DNA of 22,359 nt from JALOAP01 sp964632355 (GCA_964632355.1 CAZWBW010000041.1:1-22359), one strand, 5' to 3'. Positions 1 through 8,443 are shown, numbered from the stretch's first letter. The notes: generated by a model from the letters alone, not told the origin. Made by a program: numbers and translations.

Positions 1-2189
1 TTTACCTCTGGCTTTGGCGCCGAAGTCTCGCACCGCAGCCGGGCCCGCTGCCCCCGGTCCGAAGGATCCCGTTCCGCCTCGCGCTCGACCCGGTCCTGCG
101 CTCCGGGAAGGTCGTATGCCACGTACTTCGCGGCGATGCTCCAGCGCATGTCCTGGTCGACGGTCAGGCCTTCGATCGCCTCCTCGCCGTCCGCGAGCCT
201 GCCGAGCACCGCGATGTCTTCCGGCACGATGGCGCTCGCGATGAGCGCCCGCATCCAGATGATTTTCGCGTCGCCTGCCGGCGCCTGCCGGAGGCCTTCC
301 AGCACGGCCTCGAAGAGCTTGTGGCCTTCTTCGTCTTTCATCTCCTCGGGGACGTACCGCGCCAGCGCTGCGGTCGCCTGTCCGAGGATGCCGTCGACCA
401 GTTCCACCTGCTCCGTGGCTGCCTTTTCGCGCACAATCGCCAGGAACTCGGTCGACTTGAGTTGCTGGTCGCGAACCATGTTCCACAGCGACGACCAGAG
501 CAACTGCCGCAGGAGCGTGTCCTCCACCCGCTCGATGTTCTGGCGCACCCATGCCGCCGACAGTGGATCGAGCGCGATCTTCGCGTATGCGTGGTCGCCC
601 CAGTTCGGGAACACGAGGTCCGGTTTGGGCCGCCCGATAGCCTCCGGGACCTCCGTTTCGCGGCCCTCGACTCGCACGGGGAACGTCTCGACTTCGAGTC
701 GTCCGTCCACATCGCGAACCAGCGCGAGGTCGAGCCGATGCGGCCGGAGCGTCGGGTACTCCTCGGGCGCCGTCTGCACGAGCACCATACGGCTCACCCG
801 GTCGCCATCGGCGTCCCACTCGGCCGCAATGGTGTTCAGCGATGGCGTTTCGAGCCACAGCCGCGCCCACTCGCCGAGTTCCTGCCCGCTCCCCTCTTCG
901 AGCGCGCCGAGGAACTGCTGGAGCGTCGCATTCTGGTACTCGTACTTTCGGAAGTACCGGCGTGTGCCCTCGCGGAACCCGTCCTCGCCTATGGTGGCCG
1001 CGAGCTGCTTCAGCACCGACGCCCCCTTCCCGTACGTGATGCCATCGAAGTTGAGGAAGGTCTCGTCGGTATCCCGCACCTCGCCCGAAATCGGGTGCGT
1101 CGTCACCAGCTGGTCCTGCCGATAGGCCCAATTCTTGATGCTCTGGTTGAAGTCTTGCCAGCCGGTCGTAAACCGCGTCGCCTTCGTCATCGCGAGATAC
1201 GACATGTAGGTCGCGAAGCTCTCGTTCAGCCACAGGTCGTTCCACCAGCGCATCGTCACGAGGTTCCCGAACCACATGTGCGCCATCTCGTGGAGGATCA
1301 CCTCAGCCCGGCGACGGCGTTGGTTATCGGTGGGCGGATCGCGGTAGATGAACGCCTCGTTGTGCGTCACCGCGCCGACGTTCTCCATCGCGCCCGCGTT
1401 GTTTTCCGGCACGAAGAGCTGGTCGTACTTCTTGAACGGGTATGGGTAGGCGAAGAAGTCGACGAAGAAGTCGAGCCCCTGCTTCGTGATCTCGAACAGC
1501 TCGTCCGTGTCGATGTACTTCGCGAGCGACTTCCGGCAGTACAGGCCCAGCGGGATTCCCCTGTGCTCGTCATGGAACGCCTCGTACGGCCCGACGATCA
1601 GCGCGAAGAGGTAGGTACTGAAACGGGGCGTCTCCTCGAACACGTGCCGGGTGCGGCCGTCATCCGTTGGCGTCGCCGACTCCTCCGGCGAGTTCGCGAC
1701 CACCCGCCAGTGCGAAGGCGCTGTTACCGTCAGCCGGTATGTCGCTTTGATGTCCGGCTGGTCGAAGTTGGGGAAGATCCGGTGCGAGTCATACGGCTCG
1801 CACTGCGAGTACATATACTCCTCGCCATCCTCCGGGTCGACGAAATGGTGGAACCCGTCGCCCGCGGTGTCGTACTCGTTCGTATACGAAATCTCGACGC
1901 GGTTGCTCGCCCCGAGCGCATCCGCCGGCAGCGTCAGCCGGTAGCCCGTCCAATCCGGCTCTACTTCGCGCCCGTTCACCCGCAGGCTGTGGATCTCCTT
2001 CCCGCGGAAATCGAGGAACAGGTCGCCCTCCCCCGAGAGGTCGAACTCGACCGTCACGTCGCCGCGGTACGTCGTCGACTTCGCCTGCAGGTCGATGTCG
2101 ATGGTGTACCTGCAGTTCGAAACGCGAGCTGCGCGCGCCTGCGCCTCCTCCTGCGTGAGGACATCACGATGGACCTGTGCTGTGGTCAT
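1..2189 (-). CDS. pepN: Aminopeptidase N, M1 family zinc metallopeptidase (3' end off the window)
   Basis: A cytosolic zinc exopeptidase that removes N-terminal residues from peptides. The reading frame is open from an ATG at 2189 to the left edge, giving 729 full codons with no stop, so the C-terminus is missing. The M1 signature is complete: the substrate-binding GAMEN motif is at residues 266-270, and HEMAH at 300-304 supplies zinc ligands H300 and H304 plus catalytic E301. The third ligand, E323, lies in WLNESFATYM. The N-terminal beta domain covers about 1-190. From about 500 on, the protein is helical and matches the ERAP1-like C-terminal domain (for example WVRQNIERVEDTLLRQLLW). Family members of this type are usually about 850 residues, so roughly 120 are missing. 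There is no signal peptide. The start has a GGAG six bases upstream. It follows a membrane protein gene on the same strand after 261 bp, so it probably has its own promoter. Confidence 0.97.
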   Translation of the reverse strand, partial: MTTAQVHRDVLTQEEAQARAARVSNCRYTIDIDLQAKSTTYRGDVTVEFDLSGEGDLFLDFRGKEIHSLRVNGREVEPDWTGYRLTLPADALGASNRVEISYTNEYDTAGDGFHHFVDPEDGEEYMYSQCEPYDSHRIFPNFDQPDIKATYRLTVTAPSHWRVVANSPEESATPTDDGRTRHVFEETPRFSTYLFALIVGPYEAFHDEHRGIPLGLYCRKSLAKYIDTDELFEITKQGLDFFVDFFAYPYPFKKYDQLFVPENNAGAMENVGAVTHNEAFIYRDPPTDNQRRRRAEVILHEMAHMWFGNLVTMRWWNDLWLNESFATYMSYLAMTKATRFTTGWQDFNQSIKNWAYRQDQLVTTHPISGEVRDTDETFLNFDGITYGKGASVLKQLAATIGEDGFREGTRRYFRKYEYQNATLQQFLGALEEGSGQELGEWARLWLETPSLNTIAAEWDADGDRVSRMVLVQTAPEEYPTLRPHRLDLALVRDVDGRLEVETFPVRVEGRETEVPEAIGRPKPDLVFPNWGDHAYAKIALDPLSAAWVRQNIERVEDTLLRQLLWSSLWNMVRDQQLKSTEFLAIVREKAATEQVELVDGILGQATAALARYVPEEMKDEEGHKLFEAVLEGLRQAPAGDAKIIWMRALIASAIVPEDIAVLGRLADGEEAIEGLTVDQDMRWSIAAKYVAYDLPGAQDRVEREAERDPSDRGQRARLRCETSAPKPEV

Positions 2190-2234
2190 GCACTGCTCCG
2201 AAATCGGCCGTCGCCGGTGTGGTGTCGAACAGCG

Positions 2235-2265
2235 TACAGCGGCAGGTGGCCTGCCTGCCGCTGTA
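2235..2265. repeat. Perfect 12-bp inverted repeat upstream of pepN
   Basis: TACAGCGGCAGG at 2235-2246 pairs perfectly with CCTGCCGCTGTA at 2254-2265 around a 7-base loop. It lies 46-76 bases before the pepN start and 185 bases after the stop of the upstream membrane protein gene, both on the minus strand. Read in the minus direction no T-run follows the stem, so it is not a canonical intrinsic terminator. It could be a 5' leader hairpin of pepN or a factor-assisted termination or processing site. The structure is seen directly; the role is unknown. Confidence 0.6.
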
Positions 2266-2450
2266 GATTTCGCGGGGCGATTGGTCGCCAGGAGAATGTC
2301 GTGTCGTCAGTATTCTCGTCGGTTGTTTTCGCCTTCCTGGTTCTGACTCTCCTGCTGCCGCTCCCCGTTTCCTTTGGCGGAGTAGGGTCAGTGGAACTGC
2401 TTGTTGTGGTCGCCCTCGCTGACACGAGCGCCCTGCGGGTCCTGGATCTC

Positions 2451-3089
2451 CTAGCCGAAGATCGCCTCGAGCGCGCGCATGCCCTCCGCGAGTTCCGCCA
2501 TGGCGAGCGAGCCCCACTCCAGCCCAAAGATGCCTGCGCCGAACGGGTCATCCGAGCTCACAAACAGGGAGAGCAACAGGCACCACGGCGCGATCCCAGC
2601 GGCTGTCGCCATGAGCGCCCTGCCGGGTGTGACCCGAAATGCGGACTGCAGTGCGATGGCCAGGACCGCCGCCGCGAGCACTGGCGCCAGCACGCCGATA
2701 CCGAACCCGAGCCGCGGGATGAACACGAGGAGCCCCAGCGCCAATGGCGCCGCCGATACGCCGGCAACCCGCAGCACGGCGGTGAATGTCAGTTCCGGCT
2801 GGCTCGCGCGCAGCACCACCCATTCGATTGCCGCGAGCAGAATCCACGCGGCCGCCATCAGGATGCTCCCGACAATTGCGGCCTTCCAGAACACCTCGCC
2901 CGACCACTCGATTTCGACGCCGAACCAAAAATAGCTCCCCAGCCCGGAAAGGAACGACGCGACGGCCAGGACCACCACCGCCAGCGCCGTTAATGACTGG
3001 TCGTCGCGGATTCGTTCGATGGAACGTTCGTCGAGCGCGACCGCTCCGCGGGCGACCTCGGCAGCATCTGCGGGTACCCAATTCGTCAT
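2451..3089 (-). CDS. Integral membrane protein, Yip1-like
   Basis: Predicted 212-residue inner-membrane protein of unknown function. A soluble N-terminus of about 32 residues, rich in acidic residues, precedes roughly five hydrophobic segments at about 33-55, 68-93, 103-123, 127-147 and 157-175, followed by a short soluble tail. The arrangement, and a segment reading RVAGVSAAPLALGLLVFIP, resembles the bacterial Yip1-domain (PF04893) proteins, but this is recognition by eye only. I chose the ATG at 3089 over an upstream in-frame start at 3128 because GGAGGTGA sits directly upstream with about seven bases of spacing. It is transcribed away from the SnoaL-like gene, with a 153-bp divergent region between them. 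No enzymatic motif is visible. Confidence 0.8.
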   Translation of the reverse strand: MTNWVPADAAEVARGAVALDERSIERIRDDQSLTALAVVVLAVASFLSGLGSYFWFGVEIEWSGEVFWKAAIVGSILMAAAWILLAAIEWVVLRASQPELTFTAVLRVAGVSAAPLALGLLVFIPRLGFGIGVLAPVLAAAVLAIALQSAFRVTPGRALMATAAGIAPWCLLLSLFVSSDDPFGAGIFGLEWGSLAMAELAEGMRALEAIFG

Positions 3090-3195
3090 GTCTGTCACCT
3101 CCGTGTGGGTTGCGCGGAAGATACTCACCCGTGCGTCGCTTGCACAGCCCCTTCACTACCGGGGCCTAACCTTCGCCTGAATTCGTGAAGAGCGG

Positions 3196-3201
3196 TACAA
3201 T
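3196..3201 (+). promoter_or_regulatory. Possible -10 element for the SnoaL-like gene and ilvC
   Basis: TACAAT lies 41 bases before the ATG of the SnoaL-like gene, in the 153-bp divergent region. A candidate -35 around 3172-3177 (TTCGCC) is poor, so the promoter rests on the -10 match alone. No good Shine-Dalgarno sequence is seen before the ATG at 3243. Confidence 0.3.
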
Positions 3202-3242
3202 CTGCCCCGATCTCCAACGACGCCACGGGTACCGACGCCAGA

Positions 3243-4049
3243 ATGAGCAACATCGAAGCCGCTAACGCGCTCCTCACGGCCATCAACTTCGACCGCTTCG
3301 CCGAAATCGAGGCGCGCCACGCGCCCGACGTTCGCTTCTTCTCCTTCCTTGGACCGGACCTCACGAGTTCCGTCGACGTTGCGGATTGGCACCGCCAGTT
3401 CCTTCGGGACTACGCCGACTGCAACTACGCCGAGGTCGAGGAGATCGAAGACGGCAACACCGTTGTTGCCCGCGCGACGATCGAAGCCAAGGGCTACGAC
3501 TGGCGGCCCTTTACCCAGCGCGTCGTTGAAGTGCTCCAGTTCGAAGAGGGGCTCGTCACCGAACGGCGCCTCTACGGAACGCTGCGCGACCTCGAACTCG
3601 ACAAGGTTGCCACCAAGGCGCTCGACGAAGCCCTCGAATTCCGCGGCGGCAACGCCAGCACGACCCGCAAGGCCGCCGAAACGCTCTTCACCAGCTTCCT
3701 TTCCGGCGACCTCGAACCTGCGAAGGAAGTCGTTGCCGAGAAGGTCGTGCTGATCGATGGCGTCTACGGACTTGCCACCGGACTCGAGAACATCGCCGAA
3801 CTCCTGAATGCTATCCCGAAGCCGGCGTTCGGCATTCCGCGCATCACCGCCGTCTACGCTGGCGACAAGAACGCGCTGGTCGAAATCGCTGTCGATCCCT
3901 CGCGCCCTCGCGCCGCCTATTGGGTACGGATGGTCGAAGGTAAGATTTCGGTGATCGAGGGGTACTGGATGCTCCGCGAGATCGGCGTCGAGCCGCGGCA
4001 GAACTACGTACGCGACCGCCATCAGCGCCAGGTCATCCTGCCCATCTAG
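3243..4049 (+). CDS. Tandem NTF2/SnoaL-like domain protein
   Basis: Soluble 268-residue protein that reads as two SnoaL/NTF2-like alpha+beta cone domains, about residues 1-120 and 132-255. Each begins with a helical stretch (AANALLTAINFDRFAEIEAR; AAETLFTSFLSGDLEPAKE) and continues into a 'HAPDVRFF' or 'VAEKVVLIDGVYG' strand and a 'RQFL' or 'LLNAI' helix. Proteins of this fold are often ketosteroid-isomerase-like enzymes or small-molecule binders, and the fold alone does not give the reaction. No signal peptide or membrane segment is present. The start codon has no clear ribosome-binding site. ilvC follows on the same strand after 68 bp without a convincing terminator, so the two may be cotranscribed. 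A role in branched-chain amino acid synthesis is only a guess from position. Confidence 0.75.
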   Translation: MSNIEAANALLTAINFDRFAEIEARHAPDVRFFSFLGPDLTSSVDVADWHRQFLRDYADCNYAEVEEIEDGNTVVARATIEAKGYDWRPFTQRVVEVLQFEEGLVTERRLYGTLRDLELDKVATKALDEALEFRGGNASTTRKAAETLFTSFLSGDLEPAKEVVAEKVVLIDGVYGLATGLENIAELLNAIPKPAFGIPRITAVYAGDKNALVEIAVDPSRPRAAYWVRMVEGKISVIEGYWMLREIGVEPRQNYVRDRHQRQVILPI

Positions 4050-4117
4050 CGCGAAACAGCCCACGCAATCCCCGCCGGCCCCTTCGTGGCCGCGCGTCCA
4101 CTCCCGGAGGTTCCGCA

Positions 4118-5122
4118 ATGGCCACGATGTATTACGACGACGACGCCGACCTCAGCCTGCTCCAGGGCCGCAAGATCGCAGTCATCGGCTTCGGTTCCCA
4201 GGGCCATGCCCACGCCCTGAACCTGAAGGACAGCGGCTGCGACGTCATGATCGGCCTGTACCCGGGCTCGAAGTCGTGGGCGGAAGCCGAACGCCAGGGC
4301 CTCCGCGTCGCGACCGTCGAACAGGCTGCTCGCGAAGCCGACATCATCATGGTCCTCGCGCCAGACCAGGTGCAGAAGGCCATCTACGAACAAGGCATCG
4401 AGCCGGGCCTCAGCGAAGGCAAGATGCTCATGTTCGCGCACGGCTTCAACATCCACTTCCAGCAGATCCAGCCGCCGCCGTTCGTCGACGTGACCATGGT
4501 CGCCCCCAAGGGCCCCGGCCACCTGGTTCGTCGCGTCTTCACCGAAGGCGGTGGCGTTCCCTGCCTCGTTGCCGTCCACCAGGACGCGACCGAAGTCGCG
4601 AAGCAGGTGGCGCTTGCCTACGCGAAGGGCATCGGGGGCACCCGCGCCGGCGTCCTCGACACCACCTTCCGCGAGGAGACCGAGACCGACCTGTTCGGCG
4701 AACAGGTCATCCTCTGTGGCGGCCTCTCCTCCATGATCAAGGCCGCGTTCGAAACCCTGGTCGAGGCCGGCTACCAGCCCGAGAGCGCCTTCTTCGAGAC
4801 GATGCACGAGCTCAAGCTCATCGTCGACCTCATCTACGAAGGCGGCCTCCAGCGCATGCGCTACTCGATTAGCGATACCGCAGAGTACGGCGACTACACG
4901 CGCGGCCCGCGCATCATCACCGAGCAGACGAAGGCCGAGATGAAGAAGATCCTCGGCGAAATCCAGCGCGGCGAATTCGCCCGCGAGTTCATCCTTGAGA
5001 ATATGTCCGGCCGCCCGCGCTTCCTTGCCACCCGCCGCCTCGAGGCTGAGCACCCGGTCGAGAAGGTCGGCGCCGAAATGCGCGCCATGATGAGCTGGCT
5101 CACGAAGAAGGACGAGAACTAG
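4118..5122 (+). CDS. ilvC: Ketol-acid reductoisomerase (class I, NADP-type)
   Basis: Second step of valine, leucine and isoleucine synthesis: alkyl migration and NAD(P)H reduction of acetolactate or acetohydroxybutyrate to the dihydroxy acid, with two Mg2+ ions, in the cytosol. The 334-residue length is that of the short class I enzyme. The Rossmann motif GFGSQGHAHALNLKDSG is at 24-40, followed by the cofactor-selecting loop GLYPGSKSW at 46-54. H108 lies in FAHGFNIHF. The knotted C-terminal domain carries the expected metal and substrate residues: D191 and E195 (ETDLFGEQ), E227 and E231 (FFETMHE) and S252. GGAGG lies seven bases before the ATG. Neither ilvB nor ilvN is in the window; ilvD is about 11 kb away on the other strand. 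The gene ends in a strong hairpin terminator. Confidence 0.98.
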   Translation: MATMYYDDDADLSLLQGRKIAVIGFGSQGHAHALNLKDSGCDVMIGLYPGSKSWAEAERQGLRVATVEQAAREADIIMVLAPDQVQKAIYEQGIEPGLSEGKMLMFAHGFNIHFQQIQPPPFVDVTMVAPKGPGHLVRRVFTEGGGVPCLVAVHQDATEVAKQVALAYAKGIGGTRAGVLDTTFREETETDLFGEQVILCGGLSSMIKAAFETLVEAGYQPESAFFETMHELKLIVDLIYEGGLQRMRYSISDTAEYGDYTRGPRIITEQTKAEMKKILGEIQRGEFAREFILENMSGRPRFLATRRLEAEHPVEKVGAEMRAMMSWLTKKDEN

Positions 5123-5145
5123 TCGTCCTCCCCGCCCGAGAAACG

Positions 5146-5178
5146 AACGCCCCTCCGCATCGGAGGGGCGTTTCTGTT
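5146..5178. terminator. Bidirectional intrinsic terminator between ilvC and the epimerase gene
   Basis: A perfect stem pairs CGCCCCTCCG (5148-5157) with CGGAGGGGCG (5161-5170) around a CAT loop. Two further A-T pairs at the base extend it (5146-5147 with 5171-5172). A T-rich tract (TTTCTGTT) follows on the plus strand. On the minus strand the stem is followed by TTCGTTTCTC. It lies between two convergent stop codons (5122 and 5196) and can therefore serve both genes. Confidence 0.88.
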
Positions 5179-5195
5179 GCACTGGCCGCGGCCCG

Positions 5196-6191
5196 CTACT
5201 TCGGCAACAGACCCTTCTCTTCCAGCATCTTCAGCACGGCATCGTCGTGCGAGAAGTCGAACTCGTACGTCTCCCGGCCGCCCTCGCGGAACCACTTGTA
5301 CGAATCTTCGAGCCCGCTCTTCAGCCCGAACTTCGGCTCCCAGTTCAACTCCCGGCGCGCCTTCTCGATCGAAAACACCATCGGACCGCGATACCACTCC
5401 GCCCAGTGGATCACGGGCGGCCGAATCGTCTTCGCGACGTCCCGCGGGATGTACACGAACTTCGGCTCGGCGCCCACAACCTCGCCCATCAGCCGCACGT
5501 ACGCGGCCATCCCGGCGAACTCCTTACCGTTGATGTTGTAGATCTGCCCGATCGAGTTCTCGGTTTCGATGACCGCGCACATCGCCGAGGCAACGTCGTC
5601 GATGTGCACCAGGTGCACAATTGCCGTCCCGTCGCCGGGCATCAGGATCGGCCGCCCGAGTTCGAGCCGCATGAAGAACCCCGGGTCGCGTGTTGGCAGC
5701 GGGCTGTGGGGCCCGAGCGTGTGGCCGACGCGCAGGCTCGTGAATGGGAACCCGTTCTCCTCGAACTCGCGCTGCAGCAGCCGCTCGCAACGCACTTTCC
5801 CCGCACCGTACGCCCGCGCCGGGTTCTTCGCGTCGTCGTCGGACACCGGGAAGTCTTCCCGCACCGGTAGCGCGTCCGACCACAGATACACGGCAGTCGA
5901 GCTAGTGAAGACATAATGCTTCACCCGGCCCCGGAAGATGTCGACCATCGGTTGCACGTCCTCGACCTGGTACGACGTGTTGTCGAATACCGCGTCGAAT
6001 TCGTCGCGGAGTGGCCCGAGCATCTCCTGGATGACGCCCGGCACGCGCCGGTCTCCGTGAATCCGCCGCACACCTTCCGGTAGTGGCGACGGGTGGCTGT
6101 TGAACACCGTGACCTCATGGCCGCGGCGGGCGAGCTCCTCGACAAGGTGACGACCGATGTACCGGTTGCCGCCTGTAACAAGTACGCGCAC
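5196..6191 (-). CDS. NAD-dependent epimerase/dehydratase (extended SDR)
   Basis: A 331-residue extended short-chain dehydrogenase/reductase, a fold that oxidises or epimerises sugars, often nucleotide sugars. The N-terminal Rossmann motif is VTGGNRYIGRH (5-15), a GGxxxxG variant rather than the usual GxxGxxG. The catalytic set is present: TSSTAVY at 96-102 and the Y128-x3-K132 pair in AYGAGK. PGDGTAIVHLVHIDD and the C-terminal RRELNWEPKFGLKSGLEDSYKW-type segment are typical of UDP-sugar epimerase relatives. The variant glycine motif is seen in the CSP41/isoflavone-reductase-like edge of the family, so the substrate cannot be named. The start is GTG, with GGGGAG a few bases upstream. The kinase gene lies 70 bp upstream on the same strand. 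Confidence 0.85.
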   Translation of the reverse strand: MRVLVTGGNRYIGRHLVEELARRGHEVTVFNSHPSPLPEGVRRIHGDRRVPGVIQEMLGPLRDEFDAVFDNTSYQVEDVQPMVDIFRGRVKHYVFTSSTAVYLWSDALPVREDFPVSDDDAKNPARAYGAGKVRCERLLQREFEENGFPFTSLRVGHTLGPHSPLPTRDPGFFMRLELGRPILMPGDGTAIVHLVHIDDVASAMCAVIETENSIGQIYNINGKEFAGMAAYVRLMGEVVGAEPKFVYIPRDVAKTIRPPVIHWAEWYRGPMVFSIEKARRELNWEPKFGLKSGLEDSYKWFREGGRETYEFDFSHDDAVLKMLEEKGLLPK

Positions 6192-6232
6192 GATTCTCCC
6201 CTACCGGCAGTTCCGGCGCGTCCAGCCTAAAC

Positions 6233-6249
6233 CGCGAACGCAATTCGCG
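6233..6249 (-). terminator. Weak hairpin between the kinase and epimerase genes
   Basis: Read on the minus strand, CGCGAA and TTCGCG form a 6-bp stem around a 5-base loop, followed by GGTTTAGG. The stem is short and the T-run only three bases, so termination here would be partial at best. Confidence 0.25.
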
Positions 6250-6261
6250 CTTTGGAACGTG

Positions 6262-8256
6262 TCACTGGCTGCCGTCCGGGAGCGCAGGGAGCAGTATTCG
6301 GATTGACGTGCCTGCTCCCGGCTTGCTGTTCACCGCGATGGCCCCGCCGTGGCTGCGAACGATCCCGAACACGGCCGCCAGCCCGAGCCCGCGGCCAGCG
6401 AACTTCGTCGTGAAATACGGCTCGAAGATTCGCTCTAGCGTCTGCCGGTCCATCCCCGCACCCGTGTCGCGCACTTCCACGTACGCGTATGTCCCCGGTT
6501 TGCACTGGTCGCCCAGCCGGCACCGCCGCAGGTAGCGCGCGTCCGCCTCGATCTTGCCCGTCGCTACCCGCACCGTGCCCTCGGCCTCCCCCACGGCCTC
6601 CGACGCATTGAGGACGAGGTTCATGACCACCTGCCGCAGCTGCGTGGCGTCGCCATTGACCAGCGGCAAGCGATGCGCCAGCCGCAGCTTCAACTCGACT
6701 CCCGGCTTCAGCGACACCCGGAGCAGCCGCGTCATCTCCTGCACGAGCGTGTTCAGGTGCTGCGGCCGGGCGTCTCGCTCGCCGCGCCCGCTGTAGGCGA
6801 GGAGCTGGTGGGCGAGTTCGCCTGCCCGCAATCCCGCCAGCTCGATATCCCGCAAGACCGTCGCTGCCGGGGAGTCCGGGGTCAGGGCCATCCGCGCGAT
6901 CGCCGCATTCCCCACGATGCCGGTCACCAGGTTGTTGAAGTCGTGGGCGCTGCCGGCGGCCAGCGCAGCTATGCTTTCGAACAGTTGCGCCTCCAGTCGC
7001 TGCGACCTCGCCAGGTCCTGCTCGATCGCCACCTGCACGAGTTGTGCGACCGTCTCCAGCAGTCGCTGCTCGCGCTCGCCCTGCCGGCCCGGCCGCTCGA
7101 AACTCAAGGTGACCGCACCGCGCGACTGTCCGTGGACGAACACCGGCATCGACATGGCCGCCAGTCGCCCGTCCTTGACCAGCTTCTCCCGGATCGGTGC
7201 GTACTCTTCGGCTTCCCGGAAGTCTTCGACCGCTACCGGTTCGCCGCGCAGCGCTGCCCGGGCGCCGGGCGTTCGCTCCACCGCAACATCGGCTGGCCGC
7301 ATGCTGTAGCCCGCCGCCCTCCGCAGCCCCTCGCCGCCAAGATCGAGCAGATGCACCGTGCAACGGACATCCGGGAAGTGTTGTTCCACGAGTTCGCACA
7401 GTGCGTCGAGACCGCCCTCCAGCCCGCAACTCGAGGCGATCTGCCGGAGCAGCGCAGCCTGTGCGTGCAGCATCGACGCCACCTGTCGCTGCTCGGTCAC
7501 ATCGAACCCGTGGCTCACCGCGCCGATGAAATTGCCGTCGTCGTCGATGACTGGCGCCATCGTGACACGTGCAAACCGGTCGGGTTCGCCGCGCAGGAGG
7601 CGCAGGTCCCCTTCCCATTCCTTGGAAGCCGCGATGGTGCGCCGGATCTCCCGCCCGACCTCTTCCGAGAGCTCGACCACGCCAAGCTGCTGGATGGTCT
7701 TCCCGATCGCGTCCTCGCGTGAACACCCATACAGGCGCTCCGCTGCCCGGTTCCAGTAGGTCACCTTCCCCTGGGCATCGAAGGCAACCGCTGCCGCACG
7801 GGACTGGTCCAGGAGCCGGGCCTGGAGGCGCAGCTGCTGGCTGGTGTGCAGCCGGTCGGTGATGTCCCGGATGATGCAGCCAAAGGCCAGTTCTCCCTCG
7901 ACGGTCACGCGAACGAGCGAGATCTCGGCGAGGAATTCGCTCCCGTCCCGCCGCAGCACGGCGACCGGCTGTCGCACGCTCATCTCGCGCGCTCTCACTC
8001 CGGCTTTAAGGAACGAAGCGAAATGGCGCCGGTGAACCTCGCGATAGCGCTCCGGGATAAACTGCTCCATCGACGTACCGACCACGTCGCGTCCCGATAC
8101 CGCGAGCAACTGTTCGGCAGCGCGGTTGATGGTCAGGATGCGCCCGTCGCTCGCCACGGTGAGGATCCCTTCGATCGCCCGCTCGATGATCTCGGCCTGC
8201 CACACCGGTTCGCGCGTACGCACGCCCTGGCCATCCAGCACTGCCTGCTCGCTCAT
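6262..8256 (-). CDS. Soluble PAS-PAS-GAF sensor histidine kinase
   Basis: A 664-residue two-component sensor kinase without membrane segments, so it probably senses a cytosolic signal. Domains in order: PAS 1 (about 20-135, ending IIRDITDR), PAS 2 (about 145-257, ending FDVTEQRQ), GAF (about 268-412), dimerisation and phosphoacceptor helix with H438 in SAHDFNNL, then HATPase_c. The ATP-binding boxes are complete: N550 (NLVLNASEAVG), G1 DTGAGM (597-602), F box FEPYFTTK (611-618) and G2 GRGLGLA (621-627). The AHDFNNL H-box is typical of kinases that often carry a C-terminal receiver domain; none is present here. No response regulator is adjacent, so the partner is elsewhere. AAGGAGG lies five bases before the ATG. 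It is divergent from the SufR-like regulator across 374 bp. Confidence 0.95.
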   Translation of the reverse strand: MSEQAVLDGQGVRTREPVWQAEIIERAIEGILTVASDGRILTINRAAEQLLAVSGRDVVGTSMEQFIPERYREVHRRHFASFLKAGVRAREMSVRQPVAVLRRDGSEFLAEISLVRVTVEGELAFGCIIRDITDRLHTSQQLRLQARLLDQSRAAAVAFDAQGKVTYWNRAAERLYGCSREDAIGKTIQQLGVVELSEEVGREIRRTIAASKEWEGDLRLLRGEPDRFARVTMAPVIDDDGNFIGAVSHGFDVTEQRQVASMLHAQAALLRQIASSCGLEGGLDALCELVEQHFPDVRCTVHLLDLGGEGLRRAAGYSMRPADVAVERTPGARAALRGEPVAVEDFREAEEYAPIREKLVKDGRLAAMSMPVFVHGQSRGAVTLSFERPGRQGEREQRLLETVAQLVQVAIEQDLARSQRLEAQLFESIAALAAGSAHDFNNLVTGIVGNAAIARMALTPDSPAATVLRDIELAGLRAGELAHQLLAYSGRGERDARPQHLNTLVQEMTRLLRVSLKPGVELKLRLAHRLPLVNGDATQLRQVVMNLVLNASEAVGEAEGTVRVATGKIEADARYLRRCRLGDQCKPGTYAYVEVRDTGAGMDRQTLERIFEPYFTTKFAGRGLGLAAVFGIVRSHGGAIAVNSKPGAGTSIRILLPALPDGSQ

Positions 8257-8418
8257 GGGGTCCTCCTTGCAATCACGCCCGAGAGTGGTGCCGAAGTGCG
8301 TTGCAGGGTATCGGTGTTTTCACTGGTGGCTAGGATTCCGAGAAAAGTCAGAGGATTGCGTCTATCGCCGCGCTCATCCGGCTTCGCGCGTCTTGTTGGT
8401 GTGATACCGCTGCTAATC

Positions 8419-8429
8419 GTCACAGTGAC
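8419..8429. promoter_or_regulatory. Perfect palindrome, possible operator
   Basis: GTCACAGTGAC is an 11-bp perfect palindrome with one central base. It lies 14 bases before the first AGTTGTC copy, between the divergent promoters. It could be a binding site for a dimeric regulator. The palindrome is short enough to arise by chance. Confidence 0.3.
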
Positions 8430-8443
8430 AGGCGCTGTTGCTC

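Noticed and set aside
321..2993. An 890-codon plus-strand open frame spanning the pepN and membrane protein region
   Set aside because: It lies antisense to an aminopeptidase with all catalytic motifs and runs through the intergenic region. Its Arg/Val/Glu-heavy translation has no domain and is a product of high GC on the opposite strand.
4065..4095. Small GGCC...GGCC hairpin between the SnoaL-like gene and ilvC
   Set aside because: Only about five base pairs and no T-run, so not a credible terminator or attenuator.
4046..5182. A 378-codon minus-strand open frame over ilvC
   Set aside because: It is antisense to a complete, motif-rich ilvC and extends through its terminator.
6227..7726. A 499-codon minus-strand open frame in another frame of the kinase gene
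   Set aside because: The kinase frame has PAS, GAF and all ATPase boxes; this frame is Arg/Gly/Ala-rich and featureless.
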